Positions 31,392 through 39,666 of a DNA stretch of 46,532 bases are shown here, piece by piece. The DNA comes from Lentisphaerota bacterium. GTDB taxonomy: Bacteria; Verrucomicrobiota; Lentisphaeria; Victivallales; UBA1829. Location: positions 1 through 46,532 of the forward strand of contig SUVT01000010.1 of assembly GCA_015061845.1 (NCBI GenBank), in the 5' to 3' direction. The position numbers and the translations under genes are program-made. Every line of letters starts with the position of its first letter. Position 1 is the stretch's first letter. The notes beneath the pieces were generated by a model. The model had not been told where the DNA came from, made no database searches, and saw only the letters and a program-made list of their open reading frames with translations.

Positions 31392-32522
31392 TTATATTTG
31401 ATTGTCTTTCCATGCACTTTCGCCGTCATAAATAAAGTGTTTGAAGTCAGAAATTTTCTGTTCCGATACCTCTCCGGAAAGAAGCTGTTCCGCCAGATCA
31501 TGGCTGCATTCCATGAAACCGGAACGGGAATAATAGAGATTTTTCCGGGAATCGGTACTCCCGCCCAGCAGATCTCTGCCTCTGACATAAATCGGCAGAT
31601 CTTCCGGAAGATTGCAGAGTTTCCGCAAATTGACAGCCTGTCCAAGATTCGATTCTGAATCAAAAATCAAAGCATCAAAAGGTTCTTTTTCAAAGAGTTC
31701 CCAAACTTTGGCACACTGTTCCACAAAGCTGGTTTGTTCTGCACACATATGAAACTGTAATTTTCCCGGGGAAAAAGATTTTCTGATTTCCTCCAGATGA
31801 TCCGTCAGATTCCATTCCGGGTGGGGGAACAGCATGGAAAAGTTTTTTCTTGTAAAAAGCAGAGGGTTCCGGCAGCCTTTTTCTTTCAGGTCAGCCAGTA
31901 CTTCCGGAAGGTAGTTGGCAAGCATCGGGCGTTTGAAGATCAGATAATTTTCTGCATTCTGAAGAAGGTCTTCCAGATTTTCTTCCATCTGCGGCAGAAT
32001 TGCCCCGACCCGACAGCCACGTTCGATGAGAACAGGCAACAAACTCTTATACCAGTCCCCGGCAAACAGAACGATATTATCCCGTTTCAGAAGGGAGAGC
32101 TGGTTCCAGTCGATCTTTTCCTGTTCGTTCGTCTGGGAAACCGGGATCGTGATCACCTGCGATCCGTAACGGACAGCCGCTTTCATAGCACCGCGGATAC
32201 ATTCTGTTGTAACAAGATAAGAGAAATATCCGGAAGAAACGGAGTAATCCGGGCAGGGCAGAAGAATGTGGATATTTTTATTTTTCTGCGGGGCAGACGG
32301 GAGTTCGCCTGATTCCGGATCAAGAATAAAAGTCCCCGTCCGCTTGCGGATGATCCTGTGTTCCCGGACCAAACGGTCAAGCGGTTCCCGTAACGTCATG
32401 CGGGCAACGCCGAATTGCTGCGCAAGAATCCGTTCAGGAGGCAATTTGCTCCCTGCCGGATAACGCTGCAGCTCTTCCAGCAGCTGTTCATACAACTTTT
32501 TCTGTTTTGAGGGAAACGGCAT
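31392..32522 (-). CDS. GntR-family regulator with LacI-type sensor domain
   Basis: 376 residues. Residues about 8-70 form a GntR-type winged helix ([43 protein letters not shown]), and the rest (about 85-370) is a periplasmic-binding-like ligand domain ([34 protein letters not shown]), the AraR-like arrangement. It is the first gene of operon C, 19 bases before the prepilin, so it controls its own operon. AAAGGA precedes the ATG. Effector probably a mono- or disaccharide. Confidence 0.88.
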   Translation of the reverse strand: MPFPSKQKKLYEQLLEELQRYPAGSKLPPERILAQQFGVARMTLREPLDRLVREHRIIRKRTGTFILDPESGELPSAPQKNKNIHILLPCPDYSVSSGYFSYLVTTECIRGAMKAAVRYGSQVITIPVSQTNEQEKIDWNQLSLLKRDNIVLFAGDWYKSLLPVLIERGCRVGAILPQMEENLEDLLQNAENYLIFKRPMLANYLPEVLADLKEKGCRNPLLFTRKNFSMLFPHPEWNLTDHLEEIRKSFSPGKLQFHMCAEQTSFVEQCAKVWELFEKEPFDALIFDSESNLGQAVNLRKLCNLPEDLPIYVRGRDLLGGSTDSRKNLYYSRSGFMECSHDLAEQLLSGEVSEQKISDFKHFIYDGESAWKDNQI

Positions 32523-32545
32523 ACAAATATTCCTTTCTACAGAAT

Positions 32546-32574
32546 ATTTTATATGTGGTCTAGCTTCCTGTCAA
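32546..32574 (-). promoter_or_regulatory. Strong promoter of operon C
   Basis: On the minus strand a consensus TTGACA (32574-32569), 17 bases, TAAAAT (32551-32546), 23 bases before the GntR ATG. A repressor site would be expected within it; no clear palindrome is visible. Confidence 0.75.
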
Positions 32575-32614
32575 TACTTTATTTTAAAAAATATTTTTTT
32601 TCTTGAAATAAAGC

Positions 32615-33232
32615 TCATTTTAAGTCAAGAAGAGCCTGTTTAAAACCGGAAAAACTCTCAGGAGCAAAAAAAGGATTCACTTTTTTCTGATGACCGATGG
32701 TGTCGATCGGAACATGTCCGTAATGATGTCCGGAGCAGATCACCATATCATCCGGGAGCTGCCGCAGACGTTCCAGAGAATGGAACATCTTATACGCATT
32801 GCAGAATCCGATGTAGTCTACAAAAAGAGTGTCACCGGTAAAGATCGCAGAATCATCCGGCAGTTTCCAACAGATGGAATCGTCTGTATGCCCCGGTGTT
32901 TCAATAGCTGTGATTCCCCCGCCGTAAAATGGCAGAACTGTTCCGTCATGAACTGTTATATCAGAGTTCAGGGAAGATTTTTCAGAAGTGCAGACCTTTG
33001 CTGGAAAGGATGGAAGAATCTCTTCCAGCGCAGAAAAATGATCCCCGTGAGCATGAGTGATAAGAATATAAACGGGCTTTATCCCGTCATGAACTTTGAT
33101 TGCTTTCCGGATCACTTCCGGATCGATACAGGGATCCACCAGAAAAGCAGTTTTATCCGGAGCAGTTACAAGATAGGTGAAATTTCCATCGAACCCGCCG
33201 GGTCCAAGCTGTTGGATCTGAAATTCTGACAT
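32615..33232 (-). CDS. MBL-fold metallo-hydrolase (glyoxalase II-like)
   Basis: 205 residues with the metallo-beta-lactamase signature THAHGDH (59-65), plus TAFLVDPCIDPE near the start, ETPGHTDDSICW with the next metal-binding His, FTGDTLFVDYIG with the bridging Asp, and CSGHHYGHVP with the last His. Length and layout are those of hydroxyacylglutathione-hydrolase-like thioesterases; the true substrate is unknown. The ATG at 33232 is 12 bases after the stop of the zinc-ribbon gene and has no strong ribosome site; a GTG 14 codons earlier overlaps that gene. Last gene of the ExbB/ExbD operon. Confidence 0.85.
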   Translation of the reverse strand: MSEFQIQQLGPGGFDGNFTYLVTAPDKTAFLVDPCIDPEVIRKAIKVHDGIKPVYILITHAHGDHFSALEEILPSFPAKVCTSEKSSLNSDITVHDGTVLPFYGGGITAIETPGHTDDSICWKLPDDSAIFTGDTLFVDYIGFCNAYKMFHSLERLRQLPDDMVICSGHHYGHVPIDTIGHQKKVNPFFAPESFSGFKQALLDLK

Positions 33233-33243
33233 AGCAGGAACTT

Positions 33244-33489
33244 TCAAAAGAATTTTTTCTTTTTGAGAAAACACATTTCATTGCATCTCGGACAGCGGGT
33301 AATATTTCCCCGGTCATCTTTTGCAAGAAAAGAATAATGACACTTGGAACAGGAATAAAGCTGTTCTTTTGTGGTAGTCCAGTCCAGAGGTTTTTTCTTG
33401 TATTCGTGGCGGATCCAGAGAAATGTGATTACTGCGACCCAGAAAAAAACGAGAATACCAAAGACATGGGATGGAAGGATCTGTATCAT
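33244..33489 (-). CDS. Small membrane protein with zinc ribbon
   Basis: 81 residues: one N-terminal membrane helix (HVFGILVFFWVAVITFLWIRH) followed by a cytoplasmic zinc ribbon with two CxxC knuckles (CSKC and CPRC) and a lysine-rich end. The ATG overlaps the stop of the TonB-like gene (ATGA), so it is translationally coupled. No named family recognised; the operon context suggests a part of, or regulator for, an envelope energy-coupling complex. Confidence 0.7.
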   Translation of the reverse strand: MIQILPSHVFGILVFFWVAVITFLWIRHEYKKKPLDWTTTKEQLYSCSKCHYSFLAKDDRGNITRCPRCNEMCFLKKKKFF

Positions 33490-34208
33490 TTTGCATCCCC
33501 ATTCTGCTGCCATTCGACCCGGATCGTACCGATGACATAGTCATTGGCAACAGCCGGGAACATAATGGCTCTCATAGCAGCTTTATCAAGCTGTTTATCG
33601 CCGCAGGATTCAAGCACGGTGATTTCCGGCGGAGCAGTTTTTGAGGGTTTCTTGACTTCAAGTAGAGTAGGTCTCAAGTATTTCAACTTGGAAGCAGGCG
33701 GATTGAAATCAGAGACCGGCAGGACCAGACCGCCTTTCAGAAGGAATACCGGTTTGTTCACAAAAAGATATTCATATTTTTTCTGAGTGATCTCAATCAA
33801 AGGAAATTTTACCCGGGAGAGCAGATTTTGCGGGAGACGTTCTTTATGAAGAACGATTTCACCGGGAGAAAAAGTACCGGGCAGAGTGGGAAGAGTGTTC
33901 ACACTGGAAGAAACAGGTCTCAAATAATTCATTTCCGGGTTGAGAAATGCGGAATAGCCATATTGGGAATCAGGTTTTGCAAAGAGCTGCGGGTTTCCAG
34001 CCTTTTCCCAATATTCCAAATCATGCTGATCATTTTCTGATCTGGGAGTCTTCGTCATGAATGTGAAACGTTCCTGATCTTTTGCAGGAACCTCCTGTTC
34101 CTTGACAGAACGGAAAATCAGAAAAGGAAGTGCTGAAAGAATAATCACCCCGATGATCGGGTAAACGATCTTCTTTCCAGGTATTTTTTTCTCTTTACTC
34201 TCTGCCAT
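33486..34208 (-). CDS. TonB-like periplasm-spanning protein
   Basis: 240 residues: a short cytoplasmic N-terminus, one membrane helix (IVYPIIGVIILSALPFLIF), a periplasmic linker and a C-terminal domain (about 170-238) resembling the TonB C-terminal fold, with VLESCGDKQLDKAAMRAIMFPAV and IGTIRVEWQ. Encoded after ExbB and ExbD, it should transmit proton-motive energy to an outer-membrane partner. The linker is not rich in Pro-Lys repeats as in classic TonB, so the assignment rests on the C-terminal domain and context. 15 bases separate it from exbD. Confidence 0.72.
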   Translation of the reverse strand: MAESKEKKIPGKKIVYPIIGVIILSALPFLIFRSVKEQEVPAKDQERFTFMTKTPRSENDQHDLEYWEKAGNPQLFAKPDSQYGYSAFLNPEMNYLRPVSSSVNTLPTLPGTFSPGEIVLHKERLPQNLLSRVKFPLIEITQKKYEYLFVNKPVFLLKGGLVLPVSDFNPPASKLKYLRPTLLEVKKPSKTAPPEITVLESCGDKQLDKAAMRAIMFPAVANDYVIGTIRVEWQQNGDAK

Positions 34209-34223
34209 GATAAATACTCTTCC

Positions 34224-34670
34224 TTACTCTTCTTTTGTGAATACAGGTGCCGGAAGTGCTTCTTTTGCCGTTGGAAGAATCACATTTACATTCAACTCTT
34301 CTGCAATAGCCATTATCTCTGCAACCGTTCCATAACTGGTTTTGGAATCAGCACGGAGAAGCAGCGTTCCCTGTTCCCGTGATTTCATGGAACCGAGACG
34401 ATTCTTGAAATCATTGATACTGTCAAGCTCCGCATCATCAAAGTAGATCTTATTGTCAGCTGTAACCGTTACAACCATCTTTTTTACATCATACATTTTC
34501 GTATTTCCCGGCGGAAGATCCACCGCAATCCCTGAAATCTGGATGAAAGAACTCCCTAACATGAAGAAAAAGACCAGCAGGAAAAACACACTGATAAACG
34601 GCGTGAAATCCGTCAGTGAATTCCGCGGTTTCAAATTTGTTCTTATTCTGATGGGGGCAGAATCGATCAT
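34224..34670 (-). CDS. exbD: ExbD/TolR biopolymer transport protein
   Basis: 148 residues with one membrane helix near the N-terminus, LTDFTPFISVFFLLVFFFMLGS, where the Asp before the helix is the conserved proton-path residue, and a small periplasmic domain (VTVTADNKIYFDDAELD, LLLRADSKTSYGTVAEIMAIAEELNV). It works with ExbB as the proton channel that energises the TonB-like protein. Its ATG overlaps the exbB stop (ATGA). TolR instead of ExbD cannot be excluded, but there are no tol/pal genes nearby. Confidence 0.88.
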   Translation of the reverse strand: MIDSAPIRIRTNLKPRNSLTDFTPFISVFFLLVFFFMLGSSFIQISGIAVDLPPGNTKMYDVKKMVVTVTADNKIYFDDAELDSINDFKNRLGSMKSREQGTLLLRADSKTSYGTVAEIMAIAEELNVNVILPTAKEALPAPVFTKEE

Positions 34671-35284
34671 TTCTTCCGCTCCTGCTTGCGATGAGCAAAA
34701 AAGTAAAGAATTTCAGAAGAAGCTTTTTCCATATCAGCACAGAGACTCTGAACCTGTGTCAGAAGATAATTATAAGCCAGATGGGCAGGAATCGCCACAC
34801 AAAGCCCGGCAGCAGTCGTGATCAGGGCTTCTTTCACTCCTCCGGACAAGGCTGCAAGACTCATTCCGTTGGAAGCAGAAATCCCGCTGAATGTGTCATA
34901 CATACCGATCACTGTTCCGAGAAGTCCCAGCAGAGGCGCAATATTGGCAATCGTGGAAAGTATGTTCAAACGGCTTTCCAGACGGTTCAATTCTGTTCTT
35001 GCTGTATCTTCGATCGCAGGTTTGATATCATCATCATTCTGATAAGCCTGGATCGCTGCATTCAAAAGTTTTGCAACAGGACCGGGTGTCGTATCACAAA
35101 GTGTGATCGCTTCGATCATTGCATCGCGTTTCAGAACATTCACCAATCCGGTAACAAGCTCACGGACATTCACCTGGTTCCGTCGCAGCTGGAAAAATTT
35201 TTCCAGAAAAACGTAAATTCCGATCATACCGAAAAATATGATCAACCACAGCATTGGACCGCCAGCCCGCAAAAATTCCAACAT
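34667..35284 (-). CDS. exbB: ExbB/TolQ/MotA proton channel protein
   Basis: 205 residues, three membrane helices: LWLIIFFGMIGIYVFLEKFF near the start, and the pair formed by IANIAPLLGLLGTVIGMYDTF and ALITTAAGLCVAIPAHLAYNYL, which contains the family's pore-lining signature. First gene of the ExbB-ExbD-TonB-like-zinc ribbon-MBL operon. GGAGGAAT precedes the ATG. Confidence 0.92.
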   Translation of the reverse strand: MLEFLRAGGPMLWLIIFFGMIGIYVFLEKFFQLRRNQVNVRELVTGLVNVLKRDAMIEAITLCDTTPGPVAKLLNAAIQAYQNDDDIKPAIEDTARTELNRLESRLNILSTIANIAPLLGLLGTVIGMYDTFSGISASNGMSLAALSGGVKEALITTAAGLCVAIPAHLAYNYLLTQVQSLCADMEKASSEILYFFAHRKQERKK

Positions 35285-35448
35285 CGTCTATTCCTCCAAA
35301 AATTTCCCGTATGGAACAATTTTAACATTTTTTATGCAATATCCATAAATTTACATCATCTTTACACTTTTTCCAGTCCGGAAAGGAAAAAAAGAGCATC
35401 TTTCAGCAGTTGACACAGAAAATATTTCAAAAAATAAGGAGATTTTTC

Positions 35449-36174
35449 ATGAAAACTGTCATCTATTACAACGTGACCACCGGAGAATCTTTCGATCAGA
35501 ACGGTTCTCTCAGATCCTCTAACAACCCTTTTTCTGCCTCTTACGGCGAACGGCGTACCTTTGAATGGCATCTCATCACATCTGCTGATTCCAATCAGAA
35601 TGTCAGCGAATGGGAACACTGGACCGACTGGGATATCACACCGCAGTCTGCTGTCATTGCTGCCGATGATAACTATCTCGCCGCATATCCGGGATATTTG
35701 AAAGAATCCGTCTCAGGAAATACAAATGCCATTGCCCTGACAATGAAAGACTTCCCGGAAAGTATTGCACCTGCTGGAAATATCCGTATTTTCAAGCCGG
35801 ATCATTCATTTCTTATTTTTCCCTACACAGCAGTCAATACTCTGTCCGATGGTTTCGTTCTGGCTGTGGAACTTTCTGATATTGAATTGGAAACAGGAAC
35901 AAGAATCGATATTTTGGAATCTCCTCTCGTTTCCGCCGTTATGAATACAAACTCCTCTGTCGAACAGGGTATTTTTTCTTTTGATCTCATACTCAACAGC
36001 GTGCGTCTGACTGAAAAAATGGAATATTCTGATATTGAACTTCTGACTGCAAAAGGTCTGGAACTTTGTGTTTCCGGCGTTGATCCTGATACATCGGAAC
36101 AAACAGTTATCCTGCGCGGTCAGGTTCCGTTTGTAATAAATAATGTTCTTACTCCATTGGATTTATTCAAATAA
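35449..36174 (+). CDS. Orphan protein of unknown function, beta-rich
   Basis: 241 residues with no signal peptide or membrane helix. Composition is polar and beta-rich with low Lys/Arg (FEWHLITSADSNQNVSEWEHWTDWD, NIRIFKPDHSFLIFPYTAVN, FSFDLILNSVRLTEKMEY). The two halves may be related beta domains. The start ATG has AAGGAG 8 bases upstream. The feel is that of a phage tail or other structural protein, but no motif proves it and no phage genes adjoin. It is immediately followed by three promoter-hairpin units. Confidence 0.7.
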   Translation: MKTVIYYNVTTGESFDQNGSLRSSNNPFSASYGERRTFEWHLITSADSNQNVSEWEHWTDWDITPQSAVIAADDNYLAAYPGYLKESVSGNTNAIALTMKDFPESIAPAGNIRIFKPDHSFLIFPYTAVNTLSDGFVLAVELSDIELETGTRIDILESPLVSAVMNTNSSVEQGIFSFDLILNSVRLTEKMEYSDIELLTAKGLELCVSGVDPDTSEQTVILRGQVPFVINNVLTPLDLFK

Positions 36175-36189
36175 AGTTTTCTGAAACAC

Positions 36190-36264
36190 TTGACTTTTTA
36201 CCCTTTTCAGATTATATTACAATGTTGCCAGTATTTGAGATTGGAAATACTGGCAACATTTTTT
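36190..36264 (+). ncRNA. Promoter plus hairpin mini-RNA, family 1, unit 1
   Basis: TTGACT (36190-36195), 17 bases, TATATT (36213-36218), then at once a perfect 16-bp stem AATGTTGCCAGTATTT (36221-36236)/36245-36260 with loop GAGATTGG and a T-run. The predicted transcript of about 40 nt is nearly all terminator hairpin. It also lies just after the stop of the 241-residue gene and could end its message. Confidence 0.6.
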
Positions 36265-36384
36265 TAGTTTTTATATGCTATTTTCAAGATTTTTTATATA
36301 CTAAAAATACTGCTTTTTTGTTTTTCACTCTACCAAATAATTCATTTTTTATAACATTCTGTTATCCTATTTTCCTGATTAAAT

Positions 36385-36484
36385 TTGACTTTTATTACTT
36401 AATTAAATTTGACTTTTATTACTTTTCATGTTATATTACAATGTTGCCAGTATTTGAGATTGGAAATACTGGCAACATTTTTTT
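36385..36484 (+). ncRNA. Promoter plus hairpin mini-RNA, family 1, unit 2
   Basis: The stem (36440-36455/36464-36479), loop and T-run are identical to unit 1. The promoter TTGACT (36409-36414), 17 bases, TATATT (36432-36437) is preceded by a duplicated copy of its own -35 segment (AATTAAATTTGACTTTTATTACTT at 36377-36424, in two copies 24 bases apart), so only the second -35 has correct spacing. Confidence 0.6.
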
Positions 36485-36566
36485 TATTTTTCATAGCTAA
36501 AATTTCATAACTAAAAGGATTATTTTTTTTAGTTTACTGAATCTTAAATTATTTTCTTAATTAAAT

Positions 36567-36641
36567 TTGACTTTTATTACTTTTCATGTTATATTACAAT
36601 GTTGCCAGTATTTGAGATTGGAAATACTGGCAACATTTTTT
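36567..36641 (+). ncRNA. Promoter plus hairpin mini-RNA, family 1, unit 3
   Basis: TTGACT (36567-36572), 17 bases, TATATT (36590-36595), then the identical stem (36598-36613/36622-36637) and T-run. Identity with unit 2 covers the whole promoter; AT-rich DNA between units is not conserved. Convergent with gmhB, whose stop lies 67 bases downstream. Confidence 0.6.
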
Positions 36642-36707
36642 AATTTTTCAATATGATAATAGCAGACTGAAAAAAATTATTCACATGAAACAGTTATTGG
36701 AAATAAA

Positions 36708-37268
36708 TTATTTATCCAGCAACACTTTCACTGCTTCCAATATTTCCGGAGCAGTTTTATATGGCTTATCCAAAGGCTTCAACTCCTGTTCCGTACCATG
36801 TCCGGTCAAAACAAGGGCACCTGTCTGACAGCCTGCTGCAAAACCTGATTCCAAATCAGAAAGTTTATCACCGATAATAAAAGATTTTTCACAATCAATA
36901 TCAAAATCTTTCTTTGCCGCAAGAAGAAGTCCCGGTTTCGGTTTCCGGCAATCGCAGTCAATGGCAAATTCCGGTACAGAACCTTTCTTATGATGCGGAC
37001 AGTAATACCAGCCGGCAGGAAGAGGCGCTCCGGCATCTGTCAAACACTTTTCAATATGTTTTTCCACCTTTTTCAGATCCGCTTCCGTAAAATAACCGCG
37101 GGCAATCCCGGATTGATTGGAAACAACAACAATATCATATCCGGCATTTTTGATCATCCGGAAGGCTTCCGCTGTTCCTTTGCAGAGAACGACCTGTTCC
37201 GGTGAACTCAGATAATTGGCATCTTCAATGATCACTCCGTCACGATCAAGAAAAAATACTTTCTTCAT
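36708..37268 (-). CDS. gmhB: D-glycero-beta-D-manno-heptose-1,7-bisphosphate 7-phosphatase
   Basis: 186 residues, full length for GmhB, a HAD-IIIA phosphatase of ADP-heptose synthesis. Nucleophile motif FLDRDGVI (Asp8, Asp10), VVSNQSGIARGYF, the structural zinc site Cys90-His92-Cys105-Cys107 (YYCPHHKKG, CDCRKPKPG) and IIGDKLSD at the end are all present. It overlaps the recF stop by ATGA and closes the dnaN-recF-gmhB operon. gmhA is encoded 2.4 kb away on the other strand, so the heptose genes flank dnaN-recF. Confidence 0.93.
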   Translation of the reverse strand: MKKVFFLDRDGVIIEDANYLSSPEQVVLCKGTAEAFRMIKNAGYDIVVVSNQSGIARGYFTEADLKKVEKHIEKCLTDAGAPLPAGWYYCPHHKKGSVPEFAIDCDCRKPKPGLLLAAKKDFDIDCEKSFIIGDKLSDLESGFAAGCQTGALVLTGHGTEQELKPLDKPYKTAPEILEAVKVLLDK

Positions 37269-38323
37269 GCGTTTTCTCCCAACGTTATAATATTTGCCCC
37301 TTCAAATTCTTTTTCGACAGGCAGTTCAGTAAAAGCATAATAAATCTGTTCCGCTTTGGAAACTCTCCGCAGAAACGCTTCTTTAGCCGGAATATCCAAG
37401 TCAGAAAAGGCATCATCAACGATCACAGTGAAACTGCCGAACTGCTCGGAAATCAATTCCAATTCCGCCAGTTTCATGGACAAAGCGGAGATCCGGCACT
37501 GTCCGCGTGAACCGTAATTCCGCAAAACTTTTCCGGAAACAGCAATATCAAGTTCATCATGGTGCGGTCCGATACTCAAACTTCCGCGCAGCCGGTTCCG
37601 TTCAAAATTGGATTCCAACTTTGACAGAAAGAACTCTTTTTCCATAAGTTTCGGATCAAAATGATAATCCATCTGAAACCCTGCAAGTTCCGGACGCATT
37701 TCTTTCAGGATCTCTGAAGTTTTCGCAGAAAGCTCCTGTATGGCTTTTTCCCGCTTCGGAAGGATCACAGCAGCCTCTTCTGCCAGAATGGATGCGTAAG
37801 CCGTATAAGCCCGCAGATCCGGCACATTCTTCTTCAAAAGCGTGTTATAATGCTTCAGAGCGGTCTGATATTGCTGGATCGAGGCATAATAGACAGGATC
37901 GGTCATACAGAGAAAGCGATCCAGAAAACGTCTGCGGTAAGCGGGACCTTCTGTAATCAAATCGGAATCATCCGGCAGAAATGCAACGGTCTTGAAACAG
38001 CCGGCAAACTGACTTGCTTTCCGTATCTGTTTTCCATCCATAAAGAGGGACCGCACATCAAGATCAGTGATCCGCAGCGTGGTATCCCAGCCGCCGCGGA
38101 GAGAAAGATCCAGTTCCGCCATATATCCCGGAGTACCGATCTTTTTCAGTTCAGACAGGGAAAAAGTCCGGAAAGAGCGCAAAGTGGAGAAGAGATAAAT
38201 CGCTTCAAGAACGCTGCTTTTCCCGGTTCCGTTTTTCCCTGTAAACACAGAAACGACAGCAGAAAGATCAAATTCTGCTGTCTCAAAGTTTCTGAAATGA
38301 TGTAATCTGAGTTTCGATAACAT
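37265..38323 (-). CDS. recF: DNA replication and repair protein RecF
   Basis: 352 residues. ABC-type ATPase of the SMC/Rad50 class with Walker A GKNGTGKSS (29-37), the signature near LRNYGSRGQCRISALSM and Walker B FTVIVDDAFSDLD. It loads RecA at gaps in DNA. It follows dnaN with a one-base overlap (TGATG), the common dnaN-recF order, although dnaA and gyrB are not in the window. Confidence 0.96.
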   Translation of the reverse strand: MLSKLRLHHFRNFETAEFDLSAVVSVFTGKNGTGKSSVLEAIYLFSTLRSFRTFSLSELKKIGTPGYMAELDLSLRGGWDTTLRITDLDVRSLFMDGKQIRKASQFAGCFKTVAFLPDDSDLITEGPAYRRRFLDRFLCMTDPVYYASIQQYQTALKHYNTLLKKNVPDLRAYTAYASILAEEAAVILPKREKAIQELSAKTSEILKEMRPELAGFQMDYHFDPKLMEKEFFLSKLESNFERNRLRGSLSIGPHHDELDIAVSGKVLRNYGSRGQCRISALSMKLAELELISEQFGSFTVIVDDAFSDLDIPAKEAFLRRVSKAEQIYYAFTELPVEKEFEGANIITLGENA

Positions 38324-39417
38324 CAGCTCTTGCGCATGGGCATGATGATATAAATGAATCCGTCACCGCTGACCAGTTCAATGGGGCTGAAGGAATCATT
38401 CATATTGAGAGTGACATTTTCCACATCCAGGTGACGGAAAGGATCTGCCAGGAACTGGGGATTGAAGGAGACTGCAACTTCTTCAAAACCATATTCGATA
38501 GGCATAACTTCGCGTCCTTCGCCAACATTGCTGTTTGCTTCAAACTTCAGCTGGTTTTCGGCAAAAGTAAGTTTGACATAGGAAGAGGAATCGGAAAGGG
38601 GAATGCTGACGATATCGAGAGCATCGCTGAAATCGCCGCAGGGGATCGCAACAGACTTGGAGAAGTTCTGGGGGATCACAGCGCGGTACTGAGGATAATT
38701 TCCTTCGATCAGCTTGGAAACGATCTCTGTATCACCGATCTTGAAGGAAACCAGGTTTTCACCGATTTCAATGAAGATTTCGCCTTCTTTTTCCAGAATT
38801 CTCTTGGCTTCGGTTGCAGACTTCAAGGTAATGATAACATCGCCTTCGGTTCCTTCGCAGGGTTCTTCCAGAAGTTTTTCGGAAAGAGCAAGACGTTTTC
38901 CATCGGTTGCAACGGTGGTGAGAACGCCTTCCTTGATGGAAACGAGGATACCGTGCAGGACTTTTCTGGAGTCATCAAGACTGACAGCGTAGGAGATTCT
39001 GTCGATAAGTCTTGCAAAATCAGCCTGTTTGAGCTTGAATTTTCTCAGGGGAGCAAATTCCACAGCTTCGGGGAAGTCTTTAGGATCGAGTCCGAGAAGT
39101 TTGAAATCAGCGGTTCCGCAAAGGATCTTGACATTGAAACTGTCATCGGAATCCATGAGAACATCTTCAGCTTTGAACTTGGAAACCAGACCGAGAAGAC
39201 GTTTTGCGGGAACGGTTGTGATACCAGCTTCCTGAACATCTGCGGGAAGTTTTGTAGAAATTCTGAGTTCCAAATCTGTGGTGGTCATGTGGATGAAACC
39301 ATCTTTAGCTTCCATAACAATATTTGCAAGAACGGGAATGGTTGTTCTGGAGCCAATGATGTTGCAGACTCTCTGGAGTCCTTTCAAAAGGACATCTCTT
39401 TTAACATTAACTTTCAT
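38323..39417 (-). CDS. dnaN: DNA polymerase III subunit beta (sliding clamp)
   Basis: 364 residues, three clamp domains, starting MKVNVKRDVLLKGLQRVCNIIGSRTTIPVLANIVME and ending FIYIIMPMRKS, the typical C-terminal that contacts clamp-loader and polymerase peptides. The ATG at 39417 has AAAGGAG upstream; the 14-codon in-frame extension is not used. First gene of dnaN-recF-gmhB. Confidence 0.97.
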   Translation of the reverse strand: MKVNVKRDVLLKGLQRVCNIIGSRTTIPVLANIVMEAKDGFIHMTTTDLELRISTKLPADVQEAGITTVPAKRLLGLVSKFKAEDVLMDSDDSFNVKILCGTADFKLLGLDPKDFPEAVEFAPLRKFKLKQADFARLIDRISYAVSLDDSRKVLHGILVSIKEGVLTTVATDGKRLALSEKLLEEPCEGTEGDVIITLKSATEAKRILEKEGEIFIEIGENLVSFKIGDTEIVSKLIEGNYPQYRAVIPQNFSKSVAIPCGDFSDALDIVSIPLSDSSSYVKLTFAENQLKFEANSNVGEGREVMPIEYGFEEVAVSFNPQFLADPFRHLDVENVTLNMNDSFSPIELVSGDGFIYIIMPMRKS

Positions 39418-39666
39418 CGTTTTTTCTCCTTTGCTGATGGCTTGTTGACATTTTTCCATCGAGCGGTTGTTATCATATTCTGTATTTTAAATATATTATA
39501 CAGTAGTATGCAATGTTGAAAATGTCAATAACGTTTTCTTTAATATTCAAAAAAAAACTTTAAAGAATGTTCATAAAATGTTTTGACTTTGTCAGAAAAC
39601 AGTGCTTTATTAATAAAGAAAAGTTACTGACAAAATTGACAACAATCCATAAACAGAGTTATCAAC
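39418..39666. promoter_or_regulatory. Divergent control region between dnaN and gmhA
   Basis: AT-rich. Leftward: -10 TATAAT (39500-39495) with a fair -35 TTTTCA (39522-39517) for dnaN. Rightward: TTGACT (39583-39588), 17 bases, TTTATT (39606-39611) for gmhA. Two DnaA-box-like nonamers with one mismatch each (TTATGAACA on the minus strand near 39569-39577, TTATCAACA at 39659-39667) are seen, too few to call an origin. Confidence 0.5.

Noticed and set aside
36221-36637. Three identical palindromes as a CRISPR array
   Set aside because: Spacing is irregular (219 and 158 bases), each repeat has its own promoter and T-run, and there are no cas genes.
39418-39666. Replication origin next to dnaN
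   Set aside because: Only two single-mismatch DnaA-box-like nonamers, no cluster and no dnaA in the window. A GC-skew plot of the full chromosome would decide.
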